A stretch of 49,942 nucleotides of DNA from Fuerstiella sp. (GTDB lineage Bacteria; Planctomycetota; Planctomycetia; Planctomycetales; Planctomycetaceae). A program made the position numbers and the translations under genes. The DNA lies in contig JAPYTO010000020.1 in the NCBI GenBank assembly GCA_029941865.1, positions 1 to 49,942 of the forward strand, read 5' to 3'. Of this stretch, positions 27,378 to 36,565 are shown one piece after another. The notes under the pieces were generated by a model that saw only the letters and a list, made by a program, of their open reading frames with translations, did no database searches and was not told where the DNA came from. The number at the start of each line of letters is the position of its first letter. The stretch's first letter is position 1.

Positions 27378-27847
27378 CAGGGCATAACGAACTGATGGCC
27401 TTCTGGTTTCACGGTCAAGACGGGGCACGGTGCTTTCCGCACCACATTTTCGGCCACGCTGCCCATCAACAGATGCATCAATCCCGATCGGCCGTGTGTG
27501 CCAATGACGATCAAGTCGATGTCAAGTTCTTTGGCGTACTGAATGATCTCAAAGAAAGAAGGCCCCACACGCGTCGCGCGGACGACCTCATGCTCATTCT
27601 CCCAACCATCGCCAGGCAGCTTCTGCAGTTCGGCGATCGCGAATTCTTCGCATGCCTGTGCCTGACCGGACAGATCGATGGCTCCAAGCCCGTCAGCTTC
27701 GGGGACCAGCATGGCAGGGTCCGGGCAGATGTGCAGCAGATGCAGCTCGCTGTCAAACCGTGCTGCCATTGCACAGGCATAAGTCAGCGCAGGCCGACTG
27801 AACTCGCTAAAGTCTGTCGTAACAAGAATTCTGTTGAGGCTGATCAT
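27377..27847 (-). CDS. Universal stress protein
   Basis: The 156-residue protein begins NRILVTTDFSEFSRPALTYA and has the nucleotide-binding signature GTHGRSGLMHLLMGS followed by NVVRKAPCPVLTV. It is clearly paralogous to the protein at 25264. ATG 27847 (MISLNRIL) is preferred over the ATG at 27871 because the fold starts there, although the AAGGG motif lies about 14 bases upstream. A 9/11 match to a sigma-54 promoter lies at 28003-28017 in the correct orientation. Confidence 0.9.
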   Translation of the reverse strand: MISLNRILVTTDFSEFSRPALTYACAMAARFDSELHLLHICPDPAMLVPEADGLGAIDLSGQAQACEEFAIAELQKLPGDGWENEHEVVRATRVGPSFFEIIQYAKELDIDLIVIGTHGRSGLMHLLMGSVAENVVRKAPCPVLTVKPEGHQFVMP

Positions 27848-28002
27848 GATATCAATGATTCCCTTAAACATTTCTGTTGCTGATCACCTTCGGCGGAGCA
27901 CAGCCGCCAGACGATGCCGCACTCGAACTCCTGTAAACGTGCACGGCGAAGCAGTCACAGTGCTACCCTGAAAGAAAACTTTATCGGGCACCTGTTCATC
28001 AT

Positions 28003-28017
28003 GCACGAAGTGTGCCA
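28003..28017 (-). promoter_or_regulatory. Candidate sigma-54 promoter of the usp gene
   Basis: On the minus strand this reads TGGCACACTTCGTGC, 9 of 11 fixed positions with correct -24/-12 spacing. The predicted start near 27992 leaves a leader of about 145 bp before 27847. Confidence 0.45.
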
Positions 28018-28045
28018 GAAACCGGATGGTTTCAGAGTCTGTGCT

Positions 28046-28079
28046 TCGTGTGTCGTCCTGTCACGAGTGTGACACACGA
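28046..28079. promoter_or_regulatory. Nested inverted repeat, possible operator
   Basis: The outer arms are TCGTGTGTC (28046-28054) and GACACACGA (28071-28079), perfect over nine bases. An inner palindrome TGTCAC-gagt-GTGACA (28059-28074) overlaps the right arm. It lies about 30-60 bp upstream of the minus-strand -24/-12 match, a suitable place for an enhancer-binding protein, and 160 bp upstream of the PP2C gene. Confidence 0.4.
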
Positions 28080-28241
28080 TGTGTCGATCCGCGCGCATGC
28101 GGCGTGCAAATTATCCCGGACGCGACCGCTTCAGATGTCATGAATTCGGCACAGACTTTGCAATACGATCCTCTCAAACACGTGCCGCTGAACCAACAGG
28201 CTCTTACGAAATGCAACAACGTGACGAACGGAGATGGCAGC

Positions 28242-29060
28242 ATGGGATCCACTCTTGAGCACCAACGGTTATGCGACGTGACTGCGGCCGGAGCCGTCTC
28301 GCGATGTGGAGCCAGACGTCAGAACAACCAGGACGCCTTCATCGCTGACGAAGATCTTGCGATGTATGTCGTCGCGGACGGAATCGGCAGCCTTGCCGGT
28401 GGCGAGGTCGCAAGTGCCATTGCCTGCTGTGAGATTATCAGTCTTCAGGAACATTCGATTGACTGGCACAACGTGGATTCGGATTCTGGTCGGCATGCGG
28501 CCATTCGGTCCGCGATCCGAGACTGCTTTCGGGCGGCCGACAAAAGGATTGTGTGCGAACAGTCGATGGGACCGTTCTGGTCACGCATGGGAACCACGGC
28601 ATTGCTGGCCTATGTCGACGTCGAACACGATGATTCTCCGGCAACGTCGCCCACGTATCGTCTCTATGTTGGAAACGTGGGAGCCTGCCGAGCGTTGCTC
28701 GTCCGTGATGGAGAAGTGAGTCAGCTGACGCACGATCACACACTCGCCTTTGGGTTGCGAGAAGCAGGAGTCATCAGTGAAGAGCAGGCGATACGTCACC
28801 CAGGTTGCAATGAACTGTATATGTACCTTGGCGGTGCGATCTGCGACGGCCCGGAAATCTATTCGTGCCCCGCGTCTTACGGCGATCGGGTTATCCTGAT
28901 GACGGACGGCATTACCCGCGTACTCGACAACCAGCAGGTCGTTGAACTGGTCTCAAGTGTTGCTGACGTGGACGCGGCCGCCAGCATCCTTGCGGATGAG
29001 GCGGTCGAACATGGCGCTGGTGACGACGTGACGTGCGTTGTCATCGACATCCAGGATTAA
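28242..29060 (+). CDS. PP2C-type protein serine/threonine phosphatase
   Basis: The 272-residue protein has the PP2C motifs: RRQNNQDAF near the start, VADGIGSLAGGEVAS with metal-binding Asp, YVGNVGACRALL, LTHDHTL, LMTDGITRVL and a C-terminal GAGDDVTCVVI with the last metal ligand. It would remove phosphate from Ser/Thr proteins, usually opposing Hanks-type kinases. ATG 28242 has GGAG about ten bases upstream. The frame is open back to 28026, but that extension is not domain-like. No kinase partner is encoded nearby. Confidence 0.88.
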   Translation: MGSTLEHQRLCDVTAAGAVSRCGARRQNNQDAFIADEDLAMYVVADGIGSLAGGEVASAIACCEIISLQEHSIDWHNVDSDSGRHAAIRSAIRDCFRAADKRIVCEQSMGPFWSRMGTTALLAYVDVEHDDSPATSPTYRLYVGNVGACRALLVRDGEVSQLTHDHTLAFGLREAGVISEEQAIRHPGCNELYMYLGGAICDGPEIYSCPASYGDRVILMTDGITRVLDNQQVVELVSSVADVDAAASILADEAVEHGAGDDVTCVVIDIQD

Positions 29061-29208
29061 CGCACATACCGAGTGAATAGGCTCACTTCCTGATGCAGGA
29101 CTCAGTATTCTTACTGTCCGACCGCGATCGTCACCTGCAAATCCGAAGCAAGTCCGAGCCTGTTCGCTGTATCAATTCACTCCCTCGTTCGGCAACCAGA
29201 TTTTCACT

Positions 29209-30501
29209 ATGCAACGTCGCCTGCACCTGAACAACGATATCGTCAATGAGCAGCGGCCAGACGACGTACGGAATTGTCGTGCAACGGAGCCTATCTCCTT
29301 TCGAAGAATACATCGATGTGTCCCTGGCATCGTCTCTGCACTGTTTTTCATTGGGTCAGCTCACCTGACCTGGGGACAGGAACCTCCTGACTCACACAAC
29401 ACTCCGTCGAATCGTTTCGTTGCGCTGGAAAACGAAATTGAAAAGCTTCGCGCATCTGACGCTCAGTCGTCTGACGTCAAGCGGCTCATTGCGATCGATG
29501 TGGAGCTGCGAGATCAAACCAGTGAAACCGCAAAACAAATTCAACAGAGTGTCCTTGTTGCGTTGGCAGAACAGGGCACGGCCGTTTCTCTGGAGCATCT
29601 GCGGTCGGTCTTCGAAACACAAACACATCGTCGGCATGACGCTGCATATGCCATCAGCGTTGCAGCAATGGATCGACCAACAGACGATCAGGACTGGCGT
29701 TATCTGGTTCGTTCTCTAATGGTCGTCGAGGGCAGACAGGCCGTTTCCGTGTTGCAGTCATTAGGGCGATTTCGACGCCGAGCCACCAAAGCCGCATGGG
29801 TGCGGCAAGTGATTCTCATCGCTTTAACTCTGCCTGAACAGGACCTTCCCGCGGCATTGGAGTTGCTGAAGTTCTGGACTCAACACACGCCTGCACCTCA
29901 GGGACTGGTTAAGGATCAGCTGGCAGACTACCAGGCCTGGTTCCGTGACAGTTATCCCGATGAGCCGAAGCCGAAGCTGCCGGTCGACATGGCTGGTTCC
30001 AGGTGGACATACAACAGATTGTCCGGCGTGCTTGCCGATCTCAAATCGGACCGGACGTCGATCGCAGCGGGTGAGGTCGTCTATTCCAGGGCCGATTGTC
30101 AAAAGTGTCATCGCCGCGGCAACATGAAAGGGCAGCCGCAGAACAACCAGCTGGGGCCGGACCTGACTTCACTTGGCTGGCGACGGCAGCCAAAGGAAAT
30201 ACTCATGGCCATTCTGTATCCCTCTCACCACCTGAATGATGAATACCCGGTGACGACGGTGGTACTCAAGGGCGGAATGTCTGTCAGCGGCCTGATGATG
30301 CCCGACGAACGGGCTGGGCTGAAAATTGTGGGTTCAGACGGCATGGCCACACGGTTCAAGAGAGCAGACATTGATGAGACGCTGGCGTCAAATGTATCCA
30401 ATATGCCCACGGGCCTGCTGGAACGGCTGTCGCTGCGTGAGATCGAACAGCTGATGGCGTTCCTGTCAGCACAGACTGGCGACGCAGACCCGCACGACTG
30501 A
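29209..30501 (+). CDS. Secreted heme-binding protein (TIGR02603-type C-terminus)
   Basis: The 430-residue protein has a hydrophobic signal segment (~40-57, GIVSALFFIGSAHLTWG) and a helical, HEAT-like middle region (~60-260). The C-terminal c-type heme domain carries SRADCQKCHRRG, QLGPDLTSLGWRRQPKEIL and ILYPSHHLNDEYPVTTV, the pattern of the planctomycete heme-binding domain TIGR02603. These proteins often accompany large membrane-bound dehydrogenases and DUF1501/PSD1 proteins; their role is unknown. The start is uncertain because no ribosome-binding site precedes ATG 29209 and the signal lies 40 residues in. It converges with the DUF1501 gene at 30708. Confidence 0.8.
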   Translation: MQRRLHLNNDIVNEQRPDDVRNCRATEPISFRRIHRCVPGIVSALFFIGSAHLTWGQEPPDSHNTPSNRFVALENEIEKLRASDAQSSDVKRLIAIDVELRDQTSETAKQIQQSVLVALAEQGTAVSLEHLRSVFETQTHRRHDAAYAISVAAMDRPTDDQDWRYLVRSLMVVEGRQAVSVLQSLGRFRRRATKAAWVRQVILIALTLPEQDLPAALELLKFWTQHTPAPQGLVKDQLADYQAWFRDSYPDEPKPKLPVDMAGSRWTYNRLSGVLADLKSDRTSIAAGEVVYSRADCQKCHRRGNMKGQPQNNQLGPDLTSLGWRRQPKEILMAILYPSHHLNDEYPVTTVVLKGGMSVSGLMMPDERAGLKIVGSDGMATRFKRADIDETLASNVSNMPTGLLERLSLREIEQLMAFLSAQTGDADPHD

Positions 30502-30538
30502 CGGGTGGCGTTTTACGGGAGATCGTTAATCAAACCCG

Positions 30539-30671
30539 GGTAGCCCAGGTTGCTTGCAACCTTTGGGTGCCGCAGGCACAGGAGGTTATGATGGAACGGT
30601 CTTCCGGCAATCCGTCGCTCGAGAGCACGACAGACCTCTTGTTGCTTCGCAACCCCGTTTGCAAGCAAACG
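30539..30671. repeat. Repeat-like palindromic region between convergent genes
   Basis: GGTAGCCCAGG is followed by the palindrome AGGTTGC-tt-GCAACCT (30547-30562), and further on CGTTTGC-aa-GCAAACG (30656-30671). The first words recur at 19866-19890. This looks like a dispersed extragenic palindromic element and may also end transcription from both sides. Confidence 0.45.
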
Positions 30672-30707
30672 CGGCTCCCCAACGCGGCCCACTCATATGG
30701 GTACCGG

Positions 30708-32054
30708 CTAAGCAATCACGTCGTGCACAACGTTGCCGGCGAGTCCCGTGAGCCGATAGTCGCGCCCGGAAAAATGATACGTCAGTTTTTCGTGATCGAA
30801 ACCCAGCAGGTGCATGATCGTGGCATGAAAATCGTGAATGTGTACCGGGTTCTCTACGATCTTTGCGCCAACTTCATCGGTCGCGCCGTGCACGTGGCCG
30901 GATTTGACTCCGCCACCAGCCAGCCAGCAGGTGAAAGCGTCCTTGTAGTGATCGCGACCATCACGAGCGGTCTTCTTGGTGGATGGCGTGCGACCGAATT
31001 CCGTGCACCAGATCACCAGAGTTTCGTCCAGCTGCCCGCTGCGTTTTAAATCCTGCAACAGTGCGGCGATCGGCTGATCGACTCGTTTCGCCAGACCGTC
31101 GTAGCTGGCCATTTTGCTGTGAGCGTCCCAGTTGCCCTTGTCCACAATCTCGACAAACCGCACACCACGTTCGCTCATGCGGCGAGCACACAGGCATTGC
31201 CACCCGAAACTGTTGTGGTCGTTGCGGTCGATTCCGTATAGCTTCAGGGTCTCGTCTGATTCTTCGGACAGATCGAACACTTCCGGAGCCTTCTGCTGCA
31301 GACCGCTGGCTGCCGAGAACGAATACATCCGCGCGGCCAGCGTGCCATCATCAGCTCGAGTGCGAAAATGCCGCTGATTCATTTTCTGCAGCAACTTCAA
31401 TTCCCGGGACTGCAAGGACGCAGTCGCCGAATCCGGGCTCAGATCCCTGATGGGATCAGTGCCGGGCGTGACGCGCATGCCCTGATGATAGGCCGGCAGG
31501 AAGTTGGAATCCCACGCCTGGGTTCCGGCGTACGGCAGCTTCTCAGCGAAGACAACATGTGAAGGGAGATTCGGGTTCTGAGTCCCCAGGCCATAACTGA
31601 CCCACGCTCCAATGCCAGGCAGTGCTTCGGCCATGGTACCGGAGTGCATGCTGAGCGTTGCTTCAAAATGGTCACCTTTGTCACCATGCAGTGACCGCAG
31701 CATGCAGATGTCATCAACGCAGCCGCCGACGTGCGGAAACAGATCCGAAACTTCGATGCCGCTTTGTCCGTATCTTTTCCAGCCCCAGCGGCTGCCAGTA
31801 TAGATTCGGCCTCGCCCCGCATCCTTACCGTCAAGCGTTCGCAAAGCAGGTTTCGGATCAAAAGTGTCGACGTGTGATGCTCCGCCTGTCATGAACAACA
31901 GAATGACGCGTTTCGCTTTCGGTTCGAAGTGCGATTGCCGTGGAGCCAGCGGGTCAACGGATGTCGCAGCAGCAGTCGTTGCGGCCAACGCCCCAGCTGT
32001 CCCCGCGGCGAGTGTGCTTTTCAGAAGGTGTCGTCGGTTGAGTGATATGGTCAT
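30708..32054 (-). CDS. DUF1501 family Tat-exported protein
   Basis: The 448-residue protein begins NRRHLLKSTLAAGTAGALAA, a Tat signal. It carries ILLFMTGGASHVDTFDPKPAL, MLRSLHGDKGDHFEATLSMH, KGNWDAHSK and VIWCTEFGRTPSTKKTARDG, the DUF1501 signature set. It is paralogous to the protein at 22608. ATG 32054 gives a proper signal; an upstream start at 32108 would bury the twin arginines. It follows the PSD1 gene by 86 bp on the same strand, the usual planctomycete pairing. The two are thought to act on the same unknown extracellular substrate, but this is not established. Confidence 0.92.
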   Translation of the reverse strand: MTISLNRRHLLKSTLAAGTAGALAATTAAATSVDPLAPRQSHFEPKAKRVILLFMTGGASHVDTFDPKPALRTLDGKDAGRGRIYTGSRWGWKRYGQSGIEVSDLFPHVGGCVDDICMLRSLHGDKGDHFEATLSMHSGTMAEALPGIGAWVSYGLGTQNPNLPSHVVFAEKLPYAGTQAWDSNFLPAYHQGMRVTPGTDPIRDLSPDSATASLQSRELKLLQKMNQRHFRTRADDGTLAARMYSFSAASGLQQKAPEVFDLSEESDETLKLYGIDRNDHNSFGWQCLCARRMSERGVRFVEIVDKGNWDAHSKMASYDGLAKRVDQPIAALLQDLKRSGQLDETLVIWCTEFGRTPSTKKTARDGRDHYKDAFTCWLAGGGVKSGHVHGATDEVGAKIVENPVHIHDFHATIMHLLGFDHEKLTYHFSGRDYRLTGLAGNVVHDVIA

Positions 32055-32140
32055 AGTGCCTGTTTCCGAAGCAATCTTCAAAAGAGAGTCAATCGTCCGC
32101 CGTCCCATCTGTCGGTCAAAGAACGACTTTGGATGTCCCG

Positions 32141-34387
32141 TTAATCGACGTAAAGAAACTCACTGCTGCTGAGAGTCACCCGGGCAAATGCTGTCCACGC
32201 GAGTAACTCAGCTTCTTTGTCGGACATCCCGGCTGCGGTCAGTTGCTGCTGATAATCGACGACAAACCGGATAGCCTCAATCGCTTCGTCGTCGCCTGGA
32301 ACGCGGCCGAACGCCAGCATGTAGGATCGATCCAATCGCTGCTCCTGGCTGCTGGCGAAGGAGATCATCCGTTCGGCGAATGCCGTGGCGGCTTTCTGCA
32401 TGAAGTCGCTGTTCATCATAAACAGCGCCTGAGACGCCACGGTCGATTCTCGTCGCAATGCAGTCGTCTTGTTGGGATCCGGGCCATCAAACAGAGCCAG
32501 GAACGGATGCTTGTTCAGGCGCGCAGTCATTAGATAAACCGAACGATGGTTGTGATCAAAGACTTTGTTGAAGGGACGCCCCTGCGAGTACCTCAGTTTT
32601 TCCGTTAGCCCAAAGGGATGTCGACCATTGTCTCCTTCTTCCAGCAGTCCGGTGACGGCCAGCAGACTGTCACGAATACTTTCCGCATCCATGCGACGAC
32701 GATCGAATCGCCACAGCCAGGTATTGCCTTCGTCCCGCTTCAGATTCTGATCATGAGGCGTGCTGGCAAGCTGATACGTCGCGGAAAGCATGATCTGACG
32801 ATGCAGGCGTTTGAACGACCAACCATTGCGGACGAAATCATTGGCCAGCCAGTCGAGCAGTTCAGGATGAGTCGGCTTACTGCCCTGCAAACCGAAGTTG
32901 CTGCTGCTGGCAACGATGCCCTTGCCAAAATGATATTGCCAGACACGGTTTACAATCACCCTTGTTGTCAAAGAATTCTGTGCTGACGCGATCCACTGTG
33001 CCAGATGCAGACGACCGCTGCTGTCCTTCGGAATGTCCGGGATCTCCGCAGACATCACCGACAGGAACGCTCGCCTGGCCGTTTCACCGCGAGTTCCCGG
33101 ATCACCACCGATGTGGGTTTTGATGTCACCGACGATTTTTCCCTTGTCGGCGACGGCCCATGCCACGGCAGATTCGTATGGTTCCGGCAATCGATCGTCA
33201 TCACACAGAGCCACCATGCCGGTGCGTTCCTTTTGGTGCTCAGTCCCGGCATGAGGGTATTCTGTGTTTTCGAAGTAGCCGTACAGCCCGTAATAATCAT
33301 CAACCGTGATGGGATCAAACTTATGATGATGGCAGCGAGCACAACCCAGCGTCAGTCCCATCATCGACTTCCCGATCGTGTCGATGGTGTCGTCGACAAT
33401 CAGGTTCATGTCGGCAAATTTCGAATTGCCAAACCGGCGGGACAGTGCAATGAAGCCGGTGGCGATAATGCGTTCGTTGTGGCGGGCGTGTTCAGGATCC
33501 TGTTTCGCCTGAATGTCTCCGGCAATCTGTTCGACAATGAACTCGTTATACGGCAGATCGTCGTTAAAGGCGCGAATGACGTAGTCGCGATAATAACGAG
33601 CTTCCGGGATGGGCATGTCCGTTCCGTCACCACTGGTATCCGCATACCGAGCCAGGTCAAGCCAGTGACGTCCCCAGCGTTCGCCGTACGCAGTGCTGTT
33701 CAGCAGGCGGTCCACAAGCTCCGCAAACGCGTTGTCTGATTTGTCTGCAACAAATGCAGCGACATCCTCAGGAGTCGGCGGAAGGCCGGTCAGATCGAGC
33801 GTCGCTCGACGAATCAATATACGCCGATCGGCCGTAGCCACTGGTGTGAGGTTGTTGTCCGTGTGCTTCGCCGCAACGAAGTCGTCGACCGGTGATTGGC
33901 ACCAGTCGCTGTTGGCATCCTGCGGAGGAGCCACTTCCTTCACCGGCTGAAATGCCCAGTGCTGCGCGCGGTCTTCAGTTGTTTCCCATTCGCCATTTTC
34001 AGACTTCGGCCAGATCGCTCCGTCTTCAATCCACTTTTTCAGAGTGGCGACTTCTTTCTCAGACAGGCGGTCCTCCGGAGGCATCAGAAGGTCTTCGTCA
34101 TTGGTCACCACACGCCCAAGCAGCAGGCTCTTTGCAGGTTTGCCTGGCACCACCGCCGGCCCGCTGGTTCCACCCTGCGAGAGCGCTGCAATGCCATCAA
34201 TAAGAAGACTGCCTTCCGGCGTGCTGCCGCTGTGACACTCCAGACACTTCTGCACAAGCAAAGGCCGCACATTTTTTTCGAAGAAGTCAGCCTTGTCATC
34301 TGCGCGCACAGACGTTGGTGCGAGCAGAAAGGATGCGGAAATGGACAGCAGGGCGAACGATATCCGCCGCGCAGGAATGGAAAACAT
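32141..34387 (-). CDS. PSD1 domain protein (PSCyt1-DUF1549-DUF1553)
   Basis: The 748-residue protein has a signal peptide (1-29). A PSCyt1 cytochrome-like domain (~33-105) has the heme site CLECH and GGTSGPAVVPGKPAKSLLL. DUF1549 (PSCyt2, ~165-370) has PVDDFVAAKH, LDLTGLPPTPEDV, RWGRHWLDLARYADT and GCARCHHHKFDPI. DUF1553 (PSD1, ~450-720) has NRVWQYHFGKGIV, HPELLDWLA and RRRMDAESIRD. This architecture is almost restricted to Planctomycetota and relatives. These are abundant secreted or periplasmic proteins of unknown function, perhaps in oxidative polysaccharide processing. It is the first gene of a two-gene unit with DUF1501. Confidence 0.95.
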   Translation of the reverse strand: MFSIPARRISFALLSISASFLLAPTSVRADDKADFFEKNVRPLLVQKCLECHSGSTPEGSLLIDGIAALSQGGTSGPAVVPGKPAKSLLLGRVVTNDEDLLMPPEDRLSEKEVATLKKWIEDGAIWPKSENGEWETTEDRAQHWAFQPVKEVAPPQDANSDWCQSPVDDFVAAKHTDNNLTPVATADRRILIRRATLDLTGLPPTPEDVAAFVADKSDNAFAELVDRLLNSTAYGERWGRHWLDLARYADTSGDGTDMPIPEARYYRDYVIRAFNDDLPYNEFIVEQIAGDIQAKQDPEHARHNERIIATGFIALSRRFGNSKFADMNLIVDDTIDTIGKSMMGLTLGCARCHHHKFDPITVDDYYGLYGYFENTEYPHAGTEHQKERTGMVALCDDDRLPEPYESAVAWAVADKGKIVGDIKTHIGGDPGTRGETARRAFLSVMSAEIPDIPKDSSGRLHLAQWIASAQNSLTTRVIVNRVWQYHFGKGIVASSSNFGLQGSKPTHPELLDWLANDFVRNGWSFKRLHRQIMLSATYQLASTPHDQNLKRDEGNTWLWRFDRRRMDAESIRDSLLAVTGLLEEGDNGRHPFGLTEKLRYSQGRPFNKVFDHNHRSVYLMTARLNKHPFLALFDGPDPNKTTALRRESTVASQALFMMNSDFMQKAATAFAERMISFASSQEQRLDRSYMLAFGRVPGDDEAIEAIRFVVDYQQQLTAAGMSDKEAELLAWTAFARVTLSSSEFLYVD

Positions 34388-34591
34388 GGCAGGTTCCCCG
34401 CTGAAGAAACGGAGTTGATTTCAAAGGTGGGCCAATGATGTGTGCGTCGATAACATCATTGGTAAGAGGAGGGAGAGCAGCACAAGGCATGCCGCTGCAG
34501 CAGTTTACATCGGTCATCAGCTGAATTCAAATTCAATCCGTTCGGCCGACCCGCATAACCTGCCTCTGCACGGTGTCGGCCCAATGTTCCG

Positions 34592-35161
34592 TCACCGATG
34601 ATGGCGACTGACAAGATCATTCTGTATCCACAGCAGCTTTTGAAAAGCCCTGACTGTGCTAAGTGTTGTTGTGTCATCCATTGCAGATGCCATCAGCGTC
34701 GTCGTCAGAATGTCAGAGACCAATCCAAATAGCGCATTCATTTGAATCAAAGGAACATGAATCTCGCTGTTGCCGGCCTTCGATGTATGGATCCTGCCCA
34801 CCATGTCGAGGTACTGCACCATTTTTGCATCGTAGGAGCGACCGATGAGAGACATGAAATAACGGTTCAAATGATCCTTCCGAAACTGAATCTGCGGATG
34901 ATCGATGGTTAGCTGCGACAGGCTTTCTGCCACCTCCGCCTGACACCCATGCTGCTTCGGCAGGAAATGGCGGGCCGTTGCGTCGAACGACAACAGCTTT
35001 TCATAAGTCCGATCCACCATCTCACCGATTCCTGGGCCAATGTGAGGAGCGCTGGCCTGTATGAGTTTCACGTCGTCAGGCCCGAAACCGATGAAGTCTG
35101 TGAGAAACTCGTACCGATGCTGAACGTCGCTTTCCAGTTTTTCTTCGTCGATATGTTTCAT
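34592..35161 (-). CDS. Protoglobin-type single-domain globin
   Basis: The 189-residue protein matches the protoglobin/globin-sensor fold: RYEFLTDFIGFGPDD, IGEMVDRTYEKLLSFD, then DHPQIQFRKDHLNRYFMSLI and YLDMVGRIHTSKAG, where the proximal His is expected in MVGRIHT. No signalling domain follows, so it is a stand-alone globin rather than a sensor kinase. It could bind O2, NO or CO. Its GTG or ATG start (35167/35161) overlaps or follows the hcp stop by two bases, so the two are co-expressed, implying nitric-oxide or hydroxylamine handling (inference). Confidence 0.82.
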   Translation of the reverse strand: MKHIDEEKLESDVQHRYEFLTDFIGFGPDDVKLIQASAPHIGPGIGEMVDRTYEKLLSFDATARHFLPKQHGCQAEVAESLSQLTIDHPQIQFRKDHLNRYFMSLIGRSYDAKMVQYLDMVGRIHTSKAGNSEIHVPLIQMNALFGLVSDILTTTLMASAMDDTTTLSTVRAFQKLLWIQNDLVSRHHR

Positions 35162-35163
35162 CG

Positions 35164-36450
35164 TCACACGCCCAACTGCACGAGTTCGGCGGGCGGTTCC
35201 GATTCGGTCAGTTTCAGATCAAATCGATCCTGCAGGATTTTGAACACATTCGGCGTAATGAATGCGGGAGCAACCGGTCCCAGACGAATGCCCTTGACGT
35301 CCAGTGCCAGCAGACTCAACAGTACGGCGACTGCTTTCTGTTCAAACCATGACAGCACGATCTCCAGAGGCAATTCGTTGACGCTGCAATCGAAGGCATC
35401 CGCAAGCGCGAGTGCGACCTGGACGGCACCGTAAGCGTCGTTGCACTGTCCCATGTCCAGCAATCGGGGGATACCACCAATGTCGCCTGTGACGTGGTCG
35501 CGAACACGATACTTGCCGCAACCAAGCGTCAGGATCACGGATTTATCTGAAGCCTGCTCCGCCAGTTGCGTGAAGTAGTTGCGACCTGATTCAGCTCCGT
35601 CGCAGCCGCCAATCAGATAGAACTGCTTGATGGCACCGGATTTCACAGCGTCGACAACCTGCCCGGCCAGGCCCAGGATGACGCTGTGATGGAAGCCAAT
35701 CGTTGACTCCTTCACCTTGTTTTCAGGTAAGGCAGGCAATTGCTTTGCCATCTCGATGACCTGCGAGAAGTCATTGTCTTTAAGTCGCGTCCCCCCCGGT
35801 ACGGCCGTCACTCGGGTTGTGAACAGCCGATCAGCGTAAACATCCGACGGAATCAGAACACAGTTCGTGGTGCCGACGATCGGCCCGGAGAACAGCGGGA
35901 ACTCCCACTGCTGATTCTGCCACGGGCCGCCATAATGGCCAACAAGGTGAGGGTGCTTTTTCAATTCCGGATAGCTGAGTCCCGGCAGCATTTCACCGTG
36001 CGTGTAGACGTTCACGCCCTGACCGGCAGACTGCTCCAGCAATTCCGCAAGGTCCAGCAGGTCGTGTCCCGTGACAAGAATTCCAGGACCTTCCTTTGTG
36101 CCCTCGTAGACGGTCGTGGGCTCAGGCGTGCCGAATTTTTCTGTATGCCCCTCATCAAGCAACTGCATGACCCGAATATTCTGCCGACCGCATTCCAGCA
36201 CCATCTCTAACAGACTGTCCAGATCGAAATTGACGTTCGTGACTGTTGCAAACAGAGCTTCCTCGATGAACGCGCTGACATTCTCATCTGTCTTTCCCAG
36301 CCGACGAGCGTGATTGGCATAGGCTGCCATCCCCTTCAGTCCGTACAGAAGAATTTCCTGCAGCGACTGCATGTCCGGATCCTTGCCACAGACTCCGATG
36401 TCCGTACAGCCGGTTCCGTTCTGGGTTTGTTCACACTGATTACAAAACAT
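35164..36450 (-). CDS. hcp: Hybrid cluster protein (class III-like)
   Basis: The 428-residue protein starts MFCNQCEQTQNGTGC with Cys spacing C-x2-C-x8-C-x5-C for the proximal cluster. It carries hybrid-cluster motifs LVTGHDLLDLAELLEQS, VYTHGEMLPGLSYPEL, GPIVGTTNC, LIGGCDGAESGRNY, LTLGCGKYR and DMGQCNDAYGA. It is about 110 residues shorter than typical Hcp (~550), consistent with class III, which lacks the extra helical bundle. Hcp reduces NO (or hydroxylamine) and takes part in S-nitrosylation signalling in E. coli. ATG 36450 has AGGAA eight bases upstream; an in-frame start at 36498 is less likely. Confidence 0.93.
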   Translation of the reverse strand: MFCNQCEQTQNGTGCTDIGVCGKDPDMQSLQEILLYGLKGMAAYANHARRLGKTDENVSAFIEEALFATVTNVNFDLDSLLEMVLECGRQNIRVMQLLDEGHTEKFGTPEPTTVYEGTKEGPGILVTGHDLLDLAELLEQSAGQGVNVYTHGEMLPGLSYPELKKHPHLVGHYGGPWQNQQWEFPLFSGPIVGTTNCVLIPSDVYADRLFTTRVTAVPGGTRLKDNDFSQVIEMAKQLPALPENKVKESTIGFHHSVILGLAGQVVDAVKSGAIKQFYLIGGCDGAESGRNYFTQLAEQASDKSVILTLGCGKYRVRDHVTGDIGGIPRLLDMGQCNDAYGAVQVALALADAFDCSVNELPLEIVLSWFEQKAVAVLLSLLALDVKGIRLGPVAPAFITPNVFKILQDRFDLKLTESEPPAELVQLGV

Positions 36451-36565
36451 TCTGGTTTCCTGAAGAACTGGGATTGGTGATTCGGCAAACTTTGACATGG
36501 CCCCTGGCGACCGACCTGAAACAGACGCTGAAACGCATCCGCTGCGGTGACCGACAGCACGCTAC

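Noticed and set aside
27045..27395. Plus-strand 116-codon frame opposite the small gene at 27075
   Set aside because: It is antisense to the end of usp and to a more protein-like minus-strand frame, and has no ribosome-binding site or domain.
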